This document shows, piece by piece, positions 43,821 through 57,006 of a DNA stretch of 64,000 bases. The notes under the pieces were generated by a model, which was not told the origin of the DNA, did not search any database, and saw nothing but the letters and a program-made list of their open reading frames with translations. This DNA is from an uncultured Desulfobacterales bacterium (lineage in GTDB: Bacteria; Desulfobacterota; Desulfobulbia; Desulfobulbales; Desulfocapsaceae), in the NCBI GenBank assembly GCA_937915545.1, contig CALGIJ010000005.1:1-64000 (forward strand), in the 5' to 3' direction. The stretch's first letter is position 1. Each line of letters starts with the position of its first letter. A program made the translations under genes and the position numbers.

Positions 43821-46124
43821 TCAGGACGCCGCCGGACCGAGCAATTCGCGGAGCAGCCGGGCGAGGCCCTTCTTGGTCAGCGGTTTGGTGGCGAAGCCCT
43901 TGATGCCGCATTCCCTCGCCTGGGCCTCGTTGACGAGGTTGCTGTAGCCGGTGCAGAGGATGATGGGCAGGCCGGGGCGAAGCTCGAGCATGCGCCGCGC
44001 CATGTCGAGGCCGGTCATCCCCGGCATGGTCTGGTCGGTGACCACGGCGTCGAAGCCTTCCGGGGCACCTTCGAAGGTGCGCAGCGCGTGGAGACTGTCG
44101 GTGCAGGCGGTGACTTCGTAGCCGAGGCGGCGCAGCATCGACTGGGTCATGTTGACGAGGAGCTCTTCGTCGTCGACGAGGAGGATATGTCCCTGTCCGT
44201 GGTCATCGCCTTCCGCCGCCTCCACTGGCGTGGCGCCCTCGCTGGGGCAGGAAGGCCAGTTGACGGCGAAGACGCTGCCGCGGCCGAGTTCGCTGTCGCA
44301 GGTGAGGAAGCCCCCGGAAGAACGGACGATGCCGTCGACGATGGCCAGGCCCATGCCGGTGCCCTTGCCGACCTCCTTGGTGGTGAAATAGGGGTCGAAG
44401 ATACGGGCCCTGATCTCCGCCGGGATGCCGGCGCCGCTGTCGGCCACGGTGAGGCGGACGAAGGGCCCGGGAGCTACCCCCGGGTGGGCGGCGAGGGCGG
44501 CATGGTCGTAGTCGACGTCGCGAACGGTGATCTCCAGCCGGCCTCCGCTCTGCTCCATGGCATGGAAGGCGTTGGTGGCGAGGTTCATCAGCACCTGGTG
44601 CACCTGGGTGGGGTCGGCGAGGATAAAGCGTTCGCTGTCGACGCGATGGATGATGGCGATGGTCGTTGGCAGCATCGGGCGGAGCAGCTTGACCACCTCC
44701 TTGACGATGGGGCCGAGGAGCAGGGAGATGCGGTCGCTGTCCTGGCGGCGGCTGAAGGCGAGGATCTGGCCTACCAGGGCGGCGGCGCGTTTGCCGGCTT
44801 CCAGCACGCGGTCGAGGTTCTGCGAGATCTCCGAGTCGCGCGGGCAGTCTTCGCGGGCCAGTTCGGTATAGCCGATGACCGCGCCGAGGATGTTGTTGAA
44901 GTCATGGGCGATGCCCCCGGCAAGGGTGCCGATGGCCTCCATCTTCTGGGCATGGGCGAGTTGCGTCTGCAGCTGCTTGCGCTCGTCCTCGAACTGCCTG
45001 CGCTCGGTGATGTCCAGCGAAATGGAGAGCACCGCGGCAATGTGCTCGCGGCCGTATTCAATTGGTTGCAGGCGGTTGAGGAACCAACGCTCGCCGGAGG
45101 CCATGGCGACCATCACCTCGCGGATCAGGAGCTGGCCGCTGGCGATAGCCTCGCGGAAGGCGGCCAGACTGGTCGCAGCCTGCTCGGCCGGGAGGAGTTC
45201 GGCGATGTTTTTGCCTATCAGGTCCGCCTCCATGTTTCCGGTAAAATTTCTCGCCGAGCGCCGATTGGCGAAAAGAATGGTGCCATCGGCGGTGATGACG
45301 GTGACGCTTTCCTCCATGCCGTCCAGCATGAGGCGGATGTTGGCCTCGTTTTCGCGCAGCTGCTCTTCGGCCCGGCGACGCTCGGTGATGTCGTTGCAGA
45401 AGCCGAGAACGCGCCCGTCCTCGGCCCTGACGGCGGTCACCGACCACCAGCGCCGCTGTCCGTCCCTGGTGCGGAAAGGCAGCTCGGCCTCGGCCCGGCC
45501 GGTGGCCAGGGCGGTGCGCAAGGCGGCGCGCCCCAACTCGCGGTCTCCGTCGAAATGGAGGTCGTCGATGGACATGGTGAGCAGCTCGGCCTGGCTGAAG
45601 CCGGTGATGCGGCAGGCCGAAGGGTTGGCCTCGAGGAGGCGCCCTTCCTGGTTGACGGCGAAGACACAGTAAGGGGTGCTTTGCAGGTAGTGGCGGTGGC
45701 GGTGCTCGCTTTCCGCCAGCAGGCGGCGGCTTTCCGCGAGCTGTCGGTCGAGGGCGTGGCGGTGCAGGGCCATGGCGATGGTTGCCGCCAGCTCGCGCTC
45801 GGCTACCGGCTTGATGAGGTAGCCGTAGGGGGCAGCGACCTTGGCTTGTTCGAGCAGCGGGTCGTGGGAGAAGCCGGTGAGGAAGACGACGGGGATGTCG
45901 TGGCTGCGCGACAGGCGGGCGGCGGTTTCGATACCGTTGAGCTCCCCGGCCAGTTCGATGTCCATCAGTACCAGGTCGACCGCATGGTGCTCGAGCAGAG
46001 CCAGGGCCTCCTCGCCGGTGGCCAGCGGGCCGCGCACCTGATAGCCAAGGGCGCTGAGGATGACCTCGAGATTGGCGGCGAGGATGCCGTCGTCTTCGAC
46101 AATGAGCAGGGTGGCGGGTGTCAT
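43821..46124 (-). CDS. Hybrid REC-PAS-PAS-histidine kinase-REC protein
   Basis: A 767-residue cytoplasmic signalling protein, last of a four-gene operon. Domains: receiver (residues 4-120, LLIVEDDG...VLMDIEL), two PAS domains (about 150-270 and 275-395), HisKA with the phospho-His in GGIAHDFNNILG (about 425), HATPase (DSGAGIPAEI...GTGMGLAIVDGIV, about 500-630) and a second receiver (ILLVDDEELL...VVTDQTMPGM, about 645-765). There is no output DNA-binding domain, so it works in a phosphorelay. The start ATG overlaps the stop of the upstream kinase by 4 bp. A longer frame extending upstream is an artefact inside that gene. Confidence 0.9.
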   Translation of the reverse strand: MTPATLLIVEDDGILAANLEVILSALGYQVRGPLATGEEALALLEHHAVDLVLMDIELAGELNGIETAARLSRSHDIPVVFLTGFSHDPLLEQAKVAAPYGYLIKPVAERELAATIAMALHRHALDRQLAESRRLLAESEHRHRHYLQSTPYCVFAVNQEGRLLEANPSACRITGFSQAELLTMSIDDLHFDGDRELGRAALRTALATGRAEAELPFRTRDGQRRWWSVTAVRAEDGRVLGFCNDITERRRAEEQLRENEANIRLMLDGMEESVTVITADGTILFANRRSARNFTGNMEADLIGKNIAELLPAEQAATSLAAFREAIASGQLLIREVMVAMASGERWFLNRLQPIEYGREHIAAVLSISLDITERRQFEDERKQLQTQLAHAQKMEAIGTLAGGIAHDFNNILGAVIGYTELAREDCPRDSEISQNLDRVLEAGKRAAALVGQILAFSRRQDSDRISLLLGPIVKEVVKLLRPMLPTTIAIIHRVDSERFILADPTQVHQVLMNLATNAFHAMEQSGGRLEITVRDVDYDHAALAAHPGVAPGPFVRLTVADSGAGIPAEIRARIFDPYFTTKEVGKGTGMGLAIVDGIVRSSGGFLTCDSELGRGSVFAVNWPSCPSEGATPVEAAEGDDHGQGHILLVDDEELLVNMTQSMLRRLGYEVTACTDSLHALRTFEGAPEGFDAVVTDQTMPGMTGLDMARRMLELRPGLPIILCTGYSNLVNEAQARECGIKGFATKPLTKKGLARLLRELLGPAAS

Positions 46125-49100
46125 AGGCGGCCTCGGTTTTCCTGGAAGGTGAGGGTGACGCTCAGTCCCTGGTTGCTTGCGAAGGTGTAGTCGCCGCCCA
46201 GCTGGTGGCGGCCGAGCATGCGGATGAGTACCATGCCGAGGGTTTTGACGCCTTCCCAGTCGACATGGGCAGGCAGGCCGATGCCGTTGTCGGCGACATG
46301 CAGGGTGCACCGCCCTTCCTTCTGGTCCATCTCCACCAGCACCTCGCAGCGGTCGCGACCGGGGGCGGGCCTGCCGCCGGGAAAGGCGTGCTTCATGACG
46401 TTGGTGACCAGTTCGTTGACAATCATGCCGCAGGGCACCGCCACATCGAGGGGCAGCGCGACCCCGGTGGCCTCGATGCGGCAGTCGACGTGGGTGGCGC
46501 CGAAGGAGGTGCGCAGGTGGGTTACCAGGGAGCGGAGGTAGTCGGGGAAGTCGATGCGCGCCAGGTTGGGTGAGCGGTAGAGCTTCTCGTGGATGAGGCT
46601 CATCGAGCGGATGCGGTTGCCGAGTTCGACAAGCATTTCGCCGCTCTGGTCGTCGCCGAGCAGGCGGCGCTGCATGTCGAGCAGGCTGACCACCGCGGCG
46701 AGGTTGTTCTTGACGCGGTGGTGCACTTCGCGCAGCAGCACGTCCTTTTCGGAGACTGCGGACGTTAACTCCTCCTCGCTCTGCTTGAGCGGGGTGATGT
46801 CGGTGTGGGCGACGAGCACCTGGCCGGGCGTCCCGCTGAGCGGCAGGACGCGCATGGTGAACCAGCGCTTTTCGCTGCACGAGTGGCATGCATAGTCGAA
46901 CTGGAACGTGTCGCGCTCGCCCCGCTGCACCTGACGGATGCCGGCCTCGGCGGCAGAGAGGTCGGCTTGCACGTCGCTGCGCCCCTGCCAGGAGGCGAAG
47001 TAGTTGGCGCCGGGGCTGATGGCCTGGAGGTCGGCGATGCCGCATGCGAGGCCAAAGCGTATCCATGGGGTGTTGACGTCGATGATGATCCCATCGGCGT
47101 CGAGGATGGCGATATGGGCGTCGGTGGAGTCGAGCACGCGGCGGATGAAGTCGGAGCGCTCGCGCAGCCGTCGTTCCGCCTCCTTGCGCTCGGAGATGTC
47201 GAGGGCCGAGAAGGTCACCCCCTTGTCGAGGTCGGCAATGTCGATGGGGGTCGAGCTGAGCAGCACGTCGATGACGCGGCCGTCCTTGCGCCGCCAACGA
47301 GTCTCGACGCTGCCGGTGCCGTGGCGCTCTATCTGCCGGTACTTCTCCTCGCCCACCCAGCGGAAATCCTCCTCGCTGGGGTAAAGCATGCGGGCGCTCT
47401 GGCCGAGCATCTCCTCGGCCGGGTAGCCGGTGATCTCAGTCAGGCGGGTGTTGGCCTCGCTGATGACCCGCTCGTGCACCACGCCGATGCCCACCGGCGA
47501 GGAGCGGAAAATGGCCTGCAGGTAAGCGGTGCGCTCGCTTAGCTGCCCCTCGACCACCTTGGCGCTGGTGATGTCCTCGACGATGGGCAGGAAGAAGAGC
47601 GGCTCGCCCTCGTCGCCGCGCACCAGGGTGACGTTGACCCTGGCCCAGACGACGTGGCCGTCTTTGTGGATATAGCGCTTTTCGACATCGTAGGCGTCGA
47701 TTTCCCCGGCGAGCAGCCGCTGCGTCTGGAGGAGGTCGCGCTGCCGCTCCTCGGGGTGGGTGATGGTGGCGAAGCTCATCCCGGCGAGCTCACTCTCGCT
47801 GTAGCCGATCATGCGGCAAAAGCAGGCGTTGCTGCGCAGGAAGCGGAACTCCGGGGTGAGCATCATCGTCCCCACCGGCGAGCGCTCGAAAGAGAGGCGG
47901 AACTGTTCCTCGCTGTGGCGCAGGGCGGTCTCCGTCTGCTTGCGGAGGATGATGTCCCAGGCGAGGTCGCCGAGAGCGGCGACCAGTTCGACGTCGTTGC
48001 CGTCGTAGTCAGTCTCCTTGTTGCCGACGCCGCACATGGCCAATAGCCTCCCCTCGCGGAGGACCGGCACTATCATCACCCGCCGCAACTCGATATGCCC
48101 GCCGGGCAGCAGGGCGGGGTCGGGCTGGGACTGGAAATCGTTCAAGATGACCTGGCCCTGGCGCTCGAGTTTCTCGATGAGGAGGCAGGTTTCCGCCGAG
48201 GAGAGGTGCTTGTCCCCTTCCCTGACCAGGCAGGTGTCGGCGGTGTTTCGCGACCAGGCTTTGCGCGACAGAATCATCTTCTCCCGGTCGACAAAATGGA
48301 AAAAGCCGATGCTGCTGCCGGTGAGGTTCTCCGCTTCGTCGATGGCGGCGACGAGCAGCTGGTCGAGGGGCAGGGCGGCGGACATCTCGCTTACGCGCAA
48401 TCGGGCGGCGAGGAGGTTCTCCTTGCGGTTGAGCGAGCGGAACAGGGTCTCCAGCGGGCGTTGCAGGCTAGAGTGCACCAGGGCCTTGTAGATGAGAAAG
48501 ACCGAGAACAGGTGCAGGTAGTGGCCGGCGACGATGAGCGGGCCGGTGACGGTTGTATAGAGGGTGAAAACGAGTTCGCCGGCGATGGACAGGGTCACCC
48601 CGCCGGCAAACAGCAGGCCCACCCCCGGGTGGAGGTGGTGGCGCTGGCGGTGGAGGAGGGCGAGGGTGACCAGACCGGTCAGGCAGAAGAGGTACTCGCT
48701 GGCGATTTTGAAACCGGTCAATCCCTTTCCCTCGACGAAGCAGTCGGGGAAGATCCGCCACAGGAGGATGGCCAGGGCGAACAAGGTTGGCAATACGCCC
48801 CACAGCAGGAGGTGCAACGGCGCCCCGAGGCGGCGGCGCAGGGTGAGCGGGAAGAGGAGAAAGGCCAACCCCTCCTGGTAGCGGGCGGCGACCCAGAACT
48901 GGGTGGCCATGTTGGCGCCCTCGGCGGTGGCCAGGAGGTTCATTCCTTTGTAGGCCAGGGTATGCAAAAGGGTCAGCATGGCGATGCCGAGATAGCCGAG
49001 GCCAAGGGCCAGGAAGGCGTCGTCGTCGACGAGATGGCGGGTGTTCCAGGCGACGGTAGCGATGGCGATGGACAGGCCGATGATGCTCAACTCGACGATG

Positions 49101-49237
49101 AGGTGAAAGAGCAGGAAGTTGCTGCGGGTCATCGGTTGCAGGACGAGGAGCAGCCCCATCCCGGCGACGAGGGCGAAGGCGGTGGCAGAGCGACGGGGCA
49201 GGGTGAACCCCGGCAGGCGGACCGCGGCGGTGTTCAT
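46121..49237 (-). CDS. MASE3-GAF-PAS sensor histidine kinase (HisKA_2 type)
   Basis: A 1,038-residue membrane sensor. Residues about 15-260 contain multiple hydrophobic helices matching a MASE3-type membrane sensor (NFLLFHLIVELSIIGLSI...LHTLAYKGMNLL). A GAF domain (about 275-430) and three PAS domains (about 445-810) follow. The kinase end is HisKA_2 (LREVHHRVKNNLAAVVSLLDMQ, about 825) plus HATPase (NELVTNVMKHAFPGG, GIGLPAHVDWE). HisKA_2 kinases often feed PhyR/EcfG or REC partners. It overlaps both neighbours by 4 bp, so expression is coupled. The ligand is unknown. Confidence 0.9.
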   Translation of the reverse strand: MNTAAVRLPGFTLPRRSATAFALVAGMGLLLVLQPMTRSNFLLFHLIVELSIIGLSIAIATVAWNTRHLVDDDAFLALGLGYLGIAMLTLLHTLAYKGMNLLATAEGANMATQFWVAARYQEGLAFLLFPLTLRRRLGAPLHLLLWGVLPTLFALAILLWRIFPDCFVEGKGLTGFKIASEYLFCLTGLVTLALLHRQRHHLHPGVGLLFAGGVTLSIAGELVFTLYTTVTGPLIVAGHYLHLFSVFLIYKALVHSSLQRPLETLFRSLNRKENLLAARLRVSEMSAALPLDQLLVAAIDEAENLTGSSIGFFHFVDREKMILSRKAWSRNTADTCLVREGDKHLSSAETCLLIEKLERQGQVILNDFQSQPDPALLPGGHIELRRVMIVPVLREGRLLAMCGVGNKETDYDGNDVELVAALGDLAWDIILRKQTETALRHSEEQFRLSFERSPVGTMMLTPEFRFLRSNACFCRMIGYSESELAGMSFATITHPEERQRDLLQTQRLLAGEIDAYDVEKRYIHKDGHVVWARVNVTLVRGDEGEPLFFLPIVEDITSAKVVEGQLSERTAYLQAIFRSSPVGIGVVHERVISEANTRLTEITGYPAEEMLGQSARMLYPSEEDFRWVGEEKYRQIERHGTGSVETRWRRKDGRVIDVLLSSTPIDIADLDKGVTFSALDISERKEAERRLRERSDFIRRVLDSTDAHIAILDADGIIIDVNTPWIRFGLACGIADLQAISPGANYFASWQGRSDVQADLSAAEAGIRQVQRGERDTFQFDYACHSCSEKRWFTMRVLPLSGTPGQVLVAHTDITPLKQSEEELTSAVSEKDVLLREVHHRVKNNLAAVVSLLDMQRRLLGDDQSGEMLVELGNRIRSMSLIHEKLYRSPNLARIDFPDYLRSLVTHLRTSFGATHVDCRIEATGVALPLDVAVPCGMIVNELVTNVMKHAFPGGRPAPGRDRCEVLVEMDQKEGRCTLHVADNGIGLPAHVDWEGVKTLGMVLIRMLGRHQLGGDYTFASNQGLSVTLTFQENRGRL

Positions 49238-50603
49238 GGGCTGTCCTCAGGGGCGGAGGGCTTGCCTTGCGGCCATCCTTTGGCTGCTTCCTTTTCTGCT
49301 GCGCTCGCTGTCGCCGGCAGATAGACGCAGAAGCGCGAGCCCGACCCGCTGCGGCTCTCCACGGTGATGCAGCCGTCATGGCCGCGGAGGATGCCGAGGA
49401 CCACGGCAAGGCCCATGCCGCGGCCGGGAAACTTGGTGGTATAGAAGGGGTCGAAGATCAGCGGCAGTTCCTCGGGCAGGATGCCGCAGCCGTCGTCATC
49501 CACCGTCAGGCAGGCGTAGGTCTGTTGTACCTCCCCCTGCCAGTCGAGGGGGAAGCGGTTATCCCGGGCGATCTCGCGGTGGCTGGCAAGGCTCAGGGAG
49601 AGCAGTACCCGACCCGGCCGGCCGTGCAGGGCCTCGAAGGCGTTGGCAGCGAGGATGCCGATCAGCTGGCGGAGCTGCCCGCCGTCGGCGGCGACCTGCG
49701 GCGTTGACGCCGAGAAGTTGCAGGCGATGGACACCTCCGCCGGCTTGATCTTGAGAATTGCCGGGAGGATGCTGTCCCACACTGCGGCGAGGTCGACTGG
49801 TGTCTTGTGCACCCGGGCCTGGCCGAGGTAGGTGCGGATGAGGGCGGCGGTCTCGGCGGCGCGCTGGCCGGCTTGCTGGGCGTCACGCAGCTCCTTGAGG
49901 GGTATCTCCCCCAGGGGCAGCATCTCCAGGGCCAGCTCGAGGTTGCCGAGGATGACCGCCAGCATGTTGTTGAAACTGTGCGCTACCGCCCCGGCGAGAC
50001 GGCTCAGGCTGGCCTCCTTGTCGAGCTGCTTGACCTTCTCGCTGAGCAGGCGTTCCTTGGCTTCCAGCCGTCGGCGGGCGGTGATGTCGGTGATGGTGAC
50101 GAGGAGCTGCTCGCCGCCGGGGAGGGGCGAGCCGCTCAACTCGATATGGATGGTGTGGCGCGTGTTGCGGCGCAGGCGCAGGGGGATGTGCTTGGCCAGG
50201 GGCTGCTTGAAGAACGAGCGCAGCCGCGAGCGGAAGATGACGCCGTCCTCGTCGACCATCAGGTCGGCGAAGACGCGGCCGTTGACGGCGGGGCACTCCA
50301 GGTCGAGCATGGCGGCAAAGGTGGCGTTGCTCTCGACGATGATCCCCGAACGGTCGAGCACCACGTAGCCCACCGGGGCGTGGTGGTAGAGGTCGCTGTA
50401 GCGGCTGCGGCTTTCCTCGAGGAGGACCTGGGCATGGCGCAGCTCCTCGTTCTGCTGCTGCAGTTCGATGCGGTGCACCTGCAGTTCGTGGAGCAGGGCT
50501 TGGTCGCCGTGGAGGTCGGCTGCGGTCGGCTCTTTGTGCCGCTCGGCAGGCCGCTGCTCATCTCCCTGCCCTGGCGGGGGCGGTCCCTGGGACGGTTTGT
50601 CGT

Positions 50604-50607
<4 letters not shown>
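49234..50607 (-). CDS. PAS-domain sensor histidine kinase
   Basis: A 457-residue soluble kinase. A Pro/charged N-terminus and coiled coil (HELQVHRIELQQQNEELRHA, about 40-60) precede one PAS domain (about 70-185). HisKA follows, with His in AGAVAHSFNNMLAVI (about 212), then HATPase (TVDDDGCGIL...FPGRGMGLAVVLGILRGHDG). The sequence resembles the hybrid kinase's core, suggesting duplication within the operon. There is no receiver domain of its own; its likely partner is one of the receivers of the last gene. Start and stop overlap neighbours by 4 bp. Confidence 0.88.
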
Positions 50608-53966
<3,359 letters not shown>

Positions 53967-54126
53967 GGGTCGTTCCTTCGGGAAGTGGCGATGATGTCGG
54001 CGGTGGTTGCCAGCGCGTCCGGCAATGACTATCGACATTGAATAAGAATAGTGAAAATGAAGGCGCTTTGCAAATGGATGCTCGGCCTGTCGAGCTTTTC
54101 CGGGCAGGGTGTACCCCGTCGTAAAG

Positions 54127-54139
54127 ACGACATTGTCGT
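54127..54139. promoter_or_regulatory. Palindrome upstream of the OsmC gene
   Basis: ACGACA-T-TGTCGT, perfect 6-bp half-sites, 37 bases before the osmC-like start. A second palindrome, GGTGACGTCACC, lies closer to the gene. Twelve of the 13 bases recur at 33707-33718 in the hydrogenase promoter region. Confidence 0.35.
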
Positions 54140-54175
54140 GGCTTCGCCGCCCGGTGACGTCACCAAAGGAGAGAC

Positions 54176-54604
54176 ATGAAGACCTCCGCAACTTGTACCT
54201 GGCAGGGAAAGATGGCCTTTACCACCGAGCTCGGCGACCATCAGGTGGCCACCGACGCCTCGGTCGCCTACGGCGGCGACAACGGCGCCGCCAGCCCGAA
54301 GAGCCTGATGATGGCCGCCCTGGCCGGCTGCACCGGGGTCGACGTGGTCACCATCCTCGGCAAGATGCGCATGCCCTTCTCGGGCCTTGCCATCGGCGTC
54401 GAGGCCGAGCTGACAGACGAGGTGCCCGCCGTCTTCAGCAGCATGCACCTCGTCTACCGCTTCACCGGCGAAGAGGTCGATGCCGACAAGGTGAAGAAGG
54501 CGGTGCAGCTCTCCCAGGACAAGTACTGCGGGGTGAGCTTCATGTACCGCCGCATCATGGAGCTGTCCTGGGAAATCGTCATCAACGGGCAAAAGGTGGT
54601 GTAA
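54176..54604 (+). CDS. OsmC/Ohr-family protein
   Basis: A 142-residue OsmC-fold protein. The two redox cysteines expected for peroxide reduction are present in AALAGCTGVDV (about 58) and KYCGVSFMYR (about 122). The N-terminal strand region and the long central helix (SPKSLMMAAL) fit OsmC rather than Ohr. It would detoxify organic hydroperoxides or bind similar ligands in the cytoplasm, useful to an oxygen-sensitive anaerobe. An AAAGGAGAG box precedes the ATG. It is divergent from the CheB-CheR operon. Confidence 0.9.
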   Translation: MKTSATCTWQGKMAFTTELGDHQVATDASVAYGGDNGAASPKSLMMAALAGCTGVDVVTILGKMRMPFSGLAIGVEAELTDEVPAVFSSMHLVYRFTGEEVDADKVKKAVQLSQDKYCGVSFMYRRIMELSWEIVINGQKVV

Positions 54605-54736
54605 GACCTTCCCGTTACGGGTATATTCCCGCCAACGGGTCGGGGCCCCCCTCCCCAGGTGCCGCAGGAGCGTCTGGCGGCGGGGCTGCGGGGGCGGGCC
54701 GCTCGTAACCGGGCAGCGGTGAAAGAGGAGAACGCT

Positions 54737-55744
54737 ATGCAGACTGCGGTATTGGGTGGTGGCGCCTGGGGGACGGCCTTGGCCGATCTCCTCTGTGCCA
54801 AGGGAGTGGTCACCAGATTGTGGGCCCGCGAGGCGGAGGTGGTGCAATCCATCGGCGAGGAGGGCGAGAACCGGCTCTTTCTGCCGGGGGTGCGGCTCTG
54901 CCCGCGGCTCAAGGCCTCCAGCGACGCCGCCTGGGTGCTCGACGGCGCCGAGGTGGTGCTGGTGGTGGTGCCCAGCCAGTTCCTGCGCCACAGCCTGGCC
55001 GCCATGGCCGGCCACCTCGGGCAGCGGCCGATCATCGTCTGCGCCAGCAAGGGCATCGAGGTCGAGACCCTCGAGCCGATGTCGGTGGTGGTGGGCGAGG
55101 CCCTGGCCGCGCTTGAGCCACGCTATGCCGCCCTGTCGGGGCCGTCCTTCGCCATGGAGGTGGCTGGCCGTCTGCCGACCAGCGTCACCCTCGGCTGCGC
55201 CGACCGCGAATTGGGCCGCACCCTGCGCGAGCTCTTCTCCACTCCCGTCTTCCGCGTTTACAGCAGCCCCGATTACCGTGGCGTCGAGCTCGGCGGGGCG
55301 GTCAAGAACGTCATGGCCATCGCCGCCGGCATCTGCGACGGCCTTGGTTTCGGTCACGACGCCCGCGCCGCCCTGATCACCCGCGGTCTCGCCGAGATGT
55401 GCCGCCTCGGGGTGGCCATGGGGGCGCGGCCGGAGACCTTCATGGGCCTCTCCGGCATGGGCGACCTGGTGCTGACCTGCACCGGCGACCTGTCGCGCAA
55501 CCGCCAGGTGGGGCTCAAGCTCGGCCAGGGCATGAAGCTCGCCGAGATCGTCGCCGGCACGCGCACCGTCGCCGAAGGCGTCAAGACGACCAGCTCGGTG
55601 TACCGCCTGGCGGAGCGGCTCGGCGTCGAGGTGCCGATAACCGAGCAGGTGCACCGCATCCTCTACGAGGACCGCGACCCGGCCGAGGCGGTGCGCGAGC
55701 TGATGAGCCGAGGCCTTAAGGACGAATCCGGCGGCGAGGCCTAG
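54737..55744 (+). CDS. gpsA: NAD(P)-dependent glycerol-3-phosphate dehydrogenase
   Basis: Makes sn-glycerol-3-phosphate from dihydroxyacetone phosphate for phospholipids. It has 335 residues. The NAD motif VLGGGAWGTALA is at residues 5-16. ASKGIE, LSGPSFAMEV, the catalytic Lys in GGAVKNVMAIAAGI and GLSGMGDLVLTCTG are all present. I start at ATG 54737, which follows GAGGAG; an in-frame start 78 bases upstream would not be conserved. It is followed after 19 bp by a radical SAM gene, probably co-transcribed. Confidence 0.95.
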   Translation: MQTAVLGGGAWGTALADLLCAKGVVTRLWAREAEVVQSIGEEGENRLFLPGVRLCPRLKASSDAAWVLDGAEVVLVVVPSQFLRHSLAAMAGHLGQRPIIVCASKGIEVETLEPMSVVVGEALAALEPRYAALSGPSFAMEVAGRLPTSVTLGCADRELGRTLRELFSTPVFRVYSSPDYRGVELGGAVKNVMAIAAGICDGLGFGHDARAALITRGLAEMCRLGVAMGARPETFMGLSGMGDLVLTCTGDLSRNRQVGLKLGQGMKLAEIVAGTRTVAEGVKTTSSVYRLAERLGVEVPITEQVHRILYEDRDPAEAVRELMSRGLKDESGGEA

Positions 55745-55763
55745 CGGGTAAGGGGGTGTGGCG

Positions 55764-56924
55764 ATGGGCCGCATGACTGGCGATGAGGAATATCGGGGCT
55801 TCGAGCAGGGGCCGATCCGCCCGCCGAGCGAGGCCGGCAGCCTCCTCTTGCGCGTCACCCGCAACTGCCCGTGGAACCGCTGCAGCTTCTGCCCGGTGTA
55901 CAAGGGCAGCCAGTTCTCCCTGCGGCCGCTGGCCCATGTGCTCGAGGATATCGAACGGGTGCAGGGCTGTATCGAGGAGATTCGCAGGCGTAGTGGCGGC
56001 GGCGACCTCTCGCGGCGCGACTTCGCCGAGCTGCGCCACGAGCGGCCCAGCTTTGACCGTCAGGCGATGAACGCCGCCCTGCACTGGGCGGCCTCGGGAA
56101 TGCGCGCCATCTTCCTCCAGGACGCCAACAGCCTGGTCATCAAGCCGCACGATCTCCTCGCCATTCTCCGCCGGCTGCGCCAGGCCTTCCCCTGGGTTGA
56201 GCGTATCACCTCCTATGCCCGTTCGCGCACGGTGGCGCGCATCGCCGATGACGACCTGGCCGCCATGGCCGAGGCGGGGCTGTCGCGCATCCATATCGGC
56301 ATGGAGTCGGGGTCGGACCGGGTTTTGGCGCGGGTCGGCAAGGGGGTCGACAAGCAGACCCATATCCTCGCCGGGCAGAAGGTCAAAAGGGCGGGGATGG
56401 AGCTGTCGGAATACCTCATGCCCGGCCTCGGCGGCAGGGACCTGTGGCGGGAGCATGCCATGGAGAGCGCCGATGCCTTAAACGCCATCGATCCCCACTT
56501 CATCCGCCTGCGCAGCCTGGCCATCCCCAACCATGTCGAGCTCTACGGGGAGTGGCAGCGTGGCGAGTTCGTCAAGCTTACCGATGACGAGACGGCTCGG
56601 GAACTCCTTCTCTTTCTCGAGCGCCTCGACGGCATCCACTCGACCCTGGCCAGCGACCATATCCTCAACCTCTTCGAGGACCTGCACGGGCGCTACCCCG
56701 AGGACAAGGAGCGGCTCGCGGCGATGGTGCGCCGCTATCTGCAACTGCCCGCCGAGGAGCGCATGCTCTATCAGGTGGGCCGCCGCATGGGCCTCTACCG
56801 CGGCCTTGGCGACCTCGCCGACGAGGGGTGCCGCCACCAGGTGACCAGCTTCTGCCGCCGCCACGGCATTACCCCGGAAACGGTGGACATGGCCATCGAT
56901 GAGCTGATGAAGCGCTTTATCTGA
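55764..56924 (+). CDS. Radical SAM protein, function unknown
   Basis: A 386-residue radical SAM enzyme. The cluster-binding motif is NCPWNRCSFC, a C-x4-C-x2-C spacing instead of the common C-x3-C-x2-C, followed by PVYKGSQFS. IHIGMESGSDRVL and GAGMELSEYLMPGLGG-like stretches (about 175-215) match the SAM-binding barrel. The C-terminal 120 residues are helical (HILNLFEDLHGRYPEDKERL...). ATG 55764 is preferred over the GTG at 55758 because of its distance from AAGGGGG. The reaction is not identifiable. It lies downstream of gpsA and converges on the TRAP transporter genes. Confidence 0.85.
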   Translation: MGRMTGDEEYRGFEQGPIRPPSEAGSLLLRVTRNCPWNRCSFCPVYKGSQFSLRPLAHVLEDIERVQGCIEEIRRRSGGGDLSRRDFAELRHERPSFDRQAMNAALHWAASGMRAIFLQDANSLVIKPHDLLAILRRLRQAFPWVERITSYARSRTVARIADDDLAAMAEAGLSRIHIGMESGSDRVLARVGKGVDKQTHILAGQKVKRAGMELSEYLMPGLGGRDLWREHAMESADALNAIDPHFIRLRSLAIPNHVELYGEWQRGEFVKLTDDETARELLLFLERLDGIHSTLASDHILNLFEDLHGRYPEDKERLAAMVRRYLQLPAEERMLYQVGRRMGLYRGLGDLADEGCRHQVTSFCRRHGITPETVDMAIDELMKRFI

Positions 56925-57006
56925 GCCTACACCCTGTGCCTGCGCAAGCTTCTGGGAGTTTTACCCTCTAATTTTGATGCATTCCTGGAGATTGGCACCA
57001 GGCTCG

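Noticed and set aside
46125..47297. N-terminal extension of the hybrid kinase frame
   Set aside because: It lies inside the MASE3 kinase gene in another frame, is low-complexity and rich in Arg/His/Pro, and the receiver domain begins at ATG 46124.
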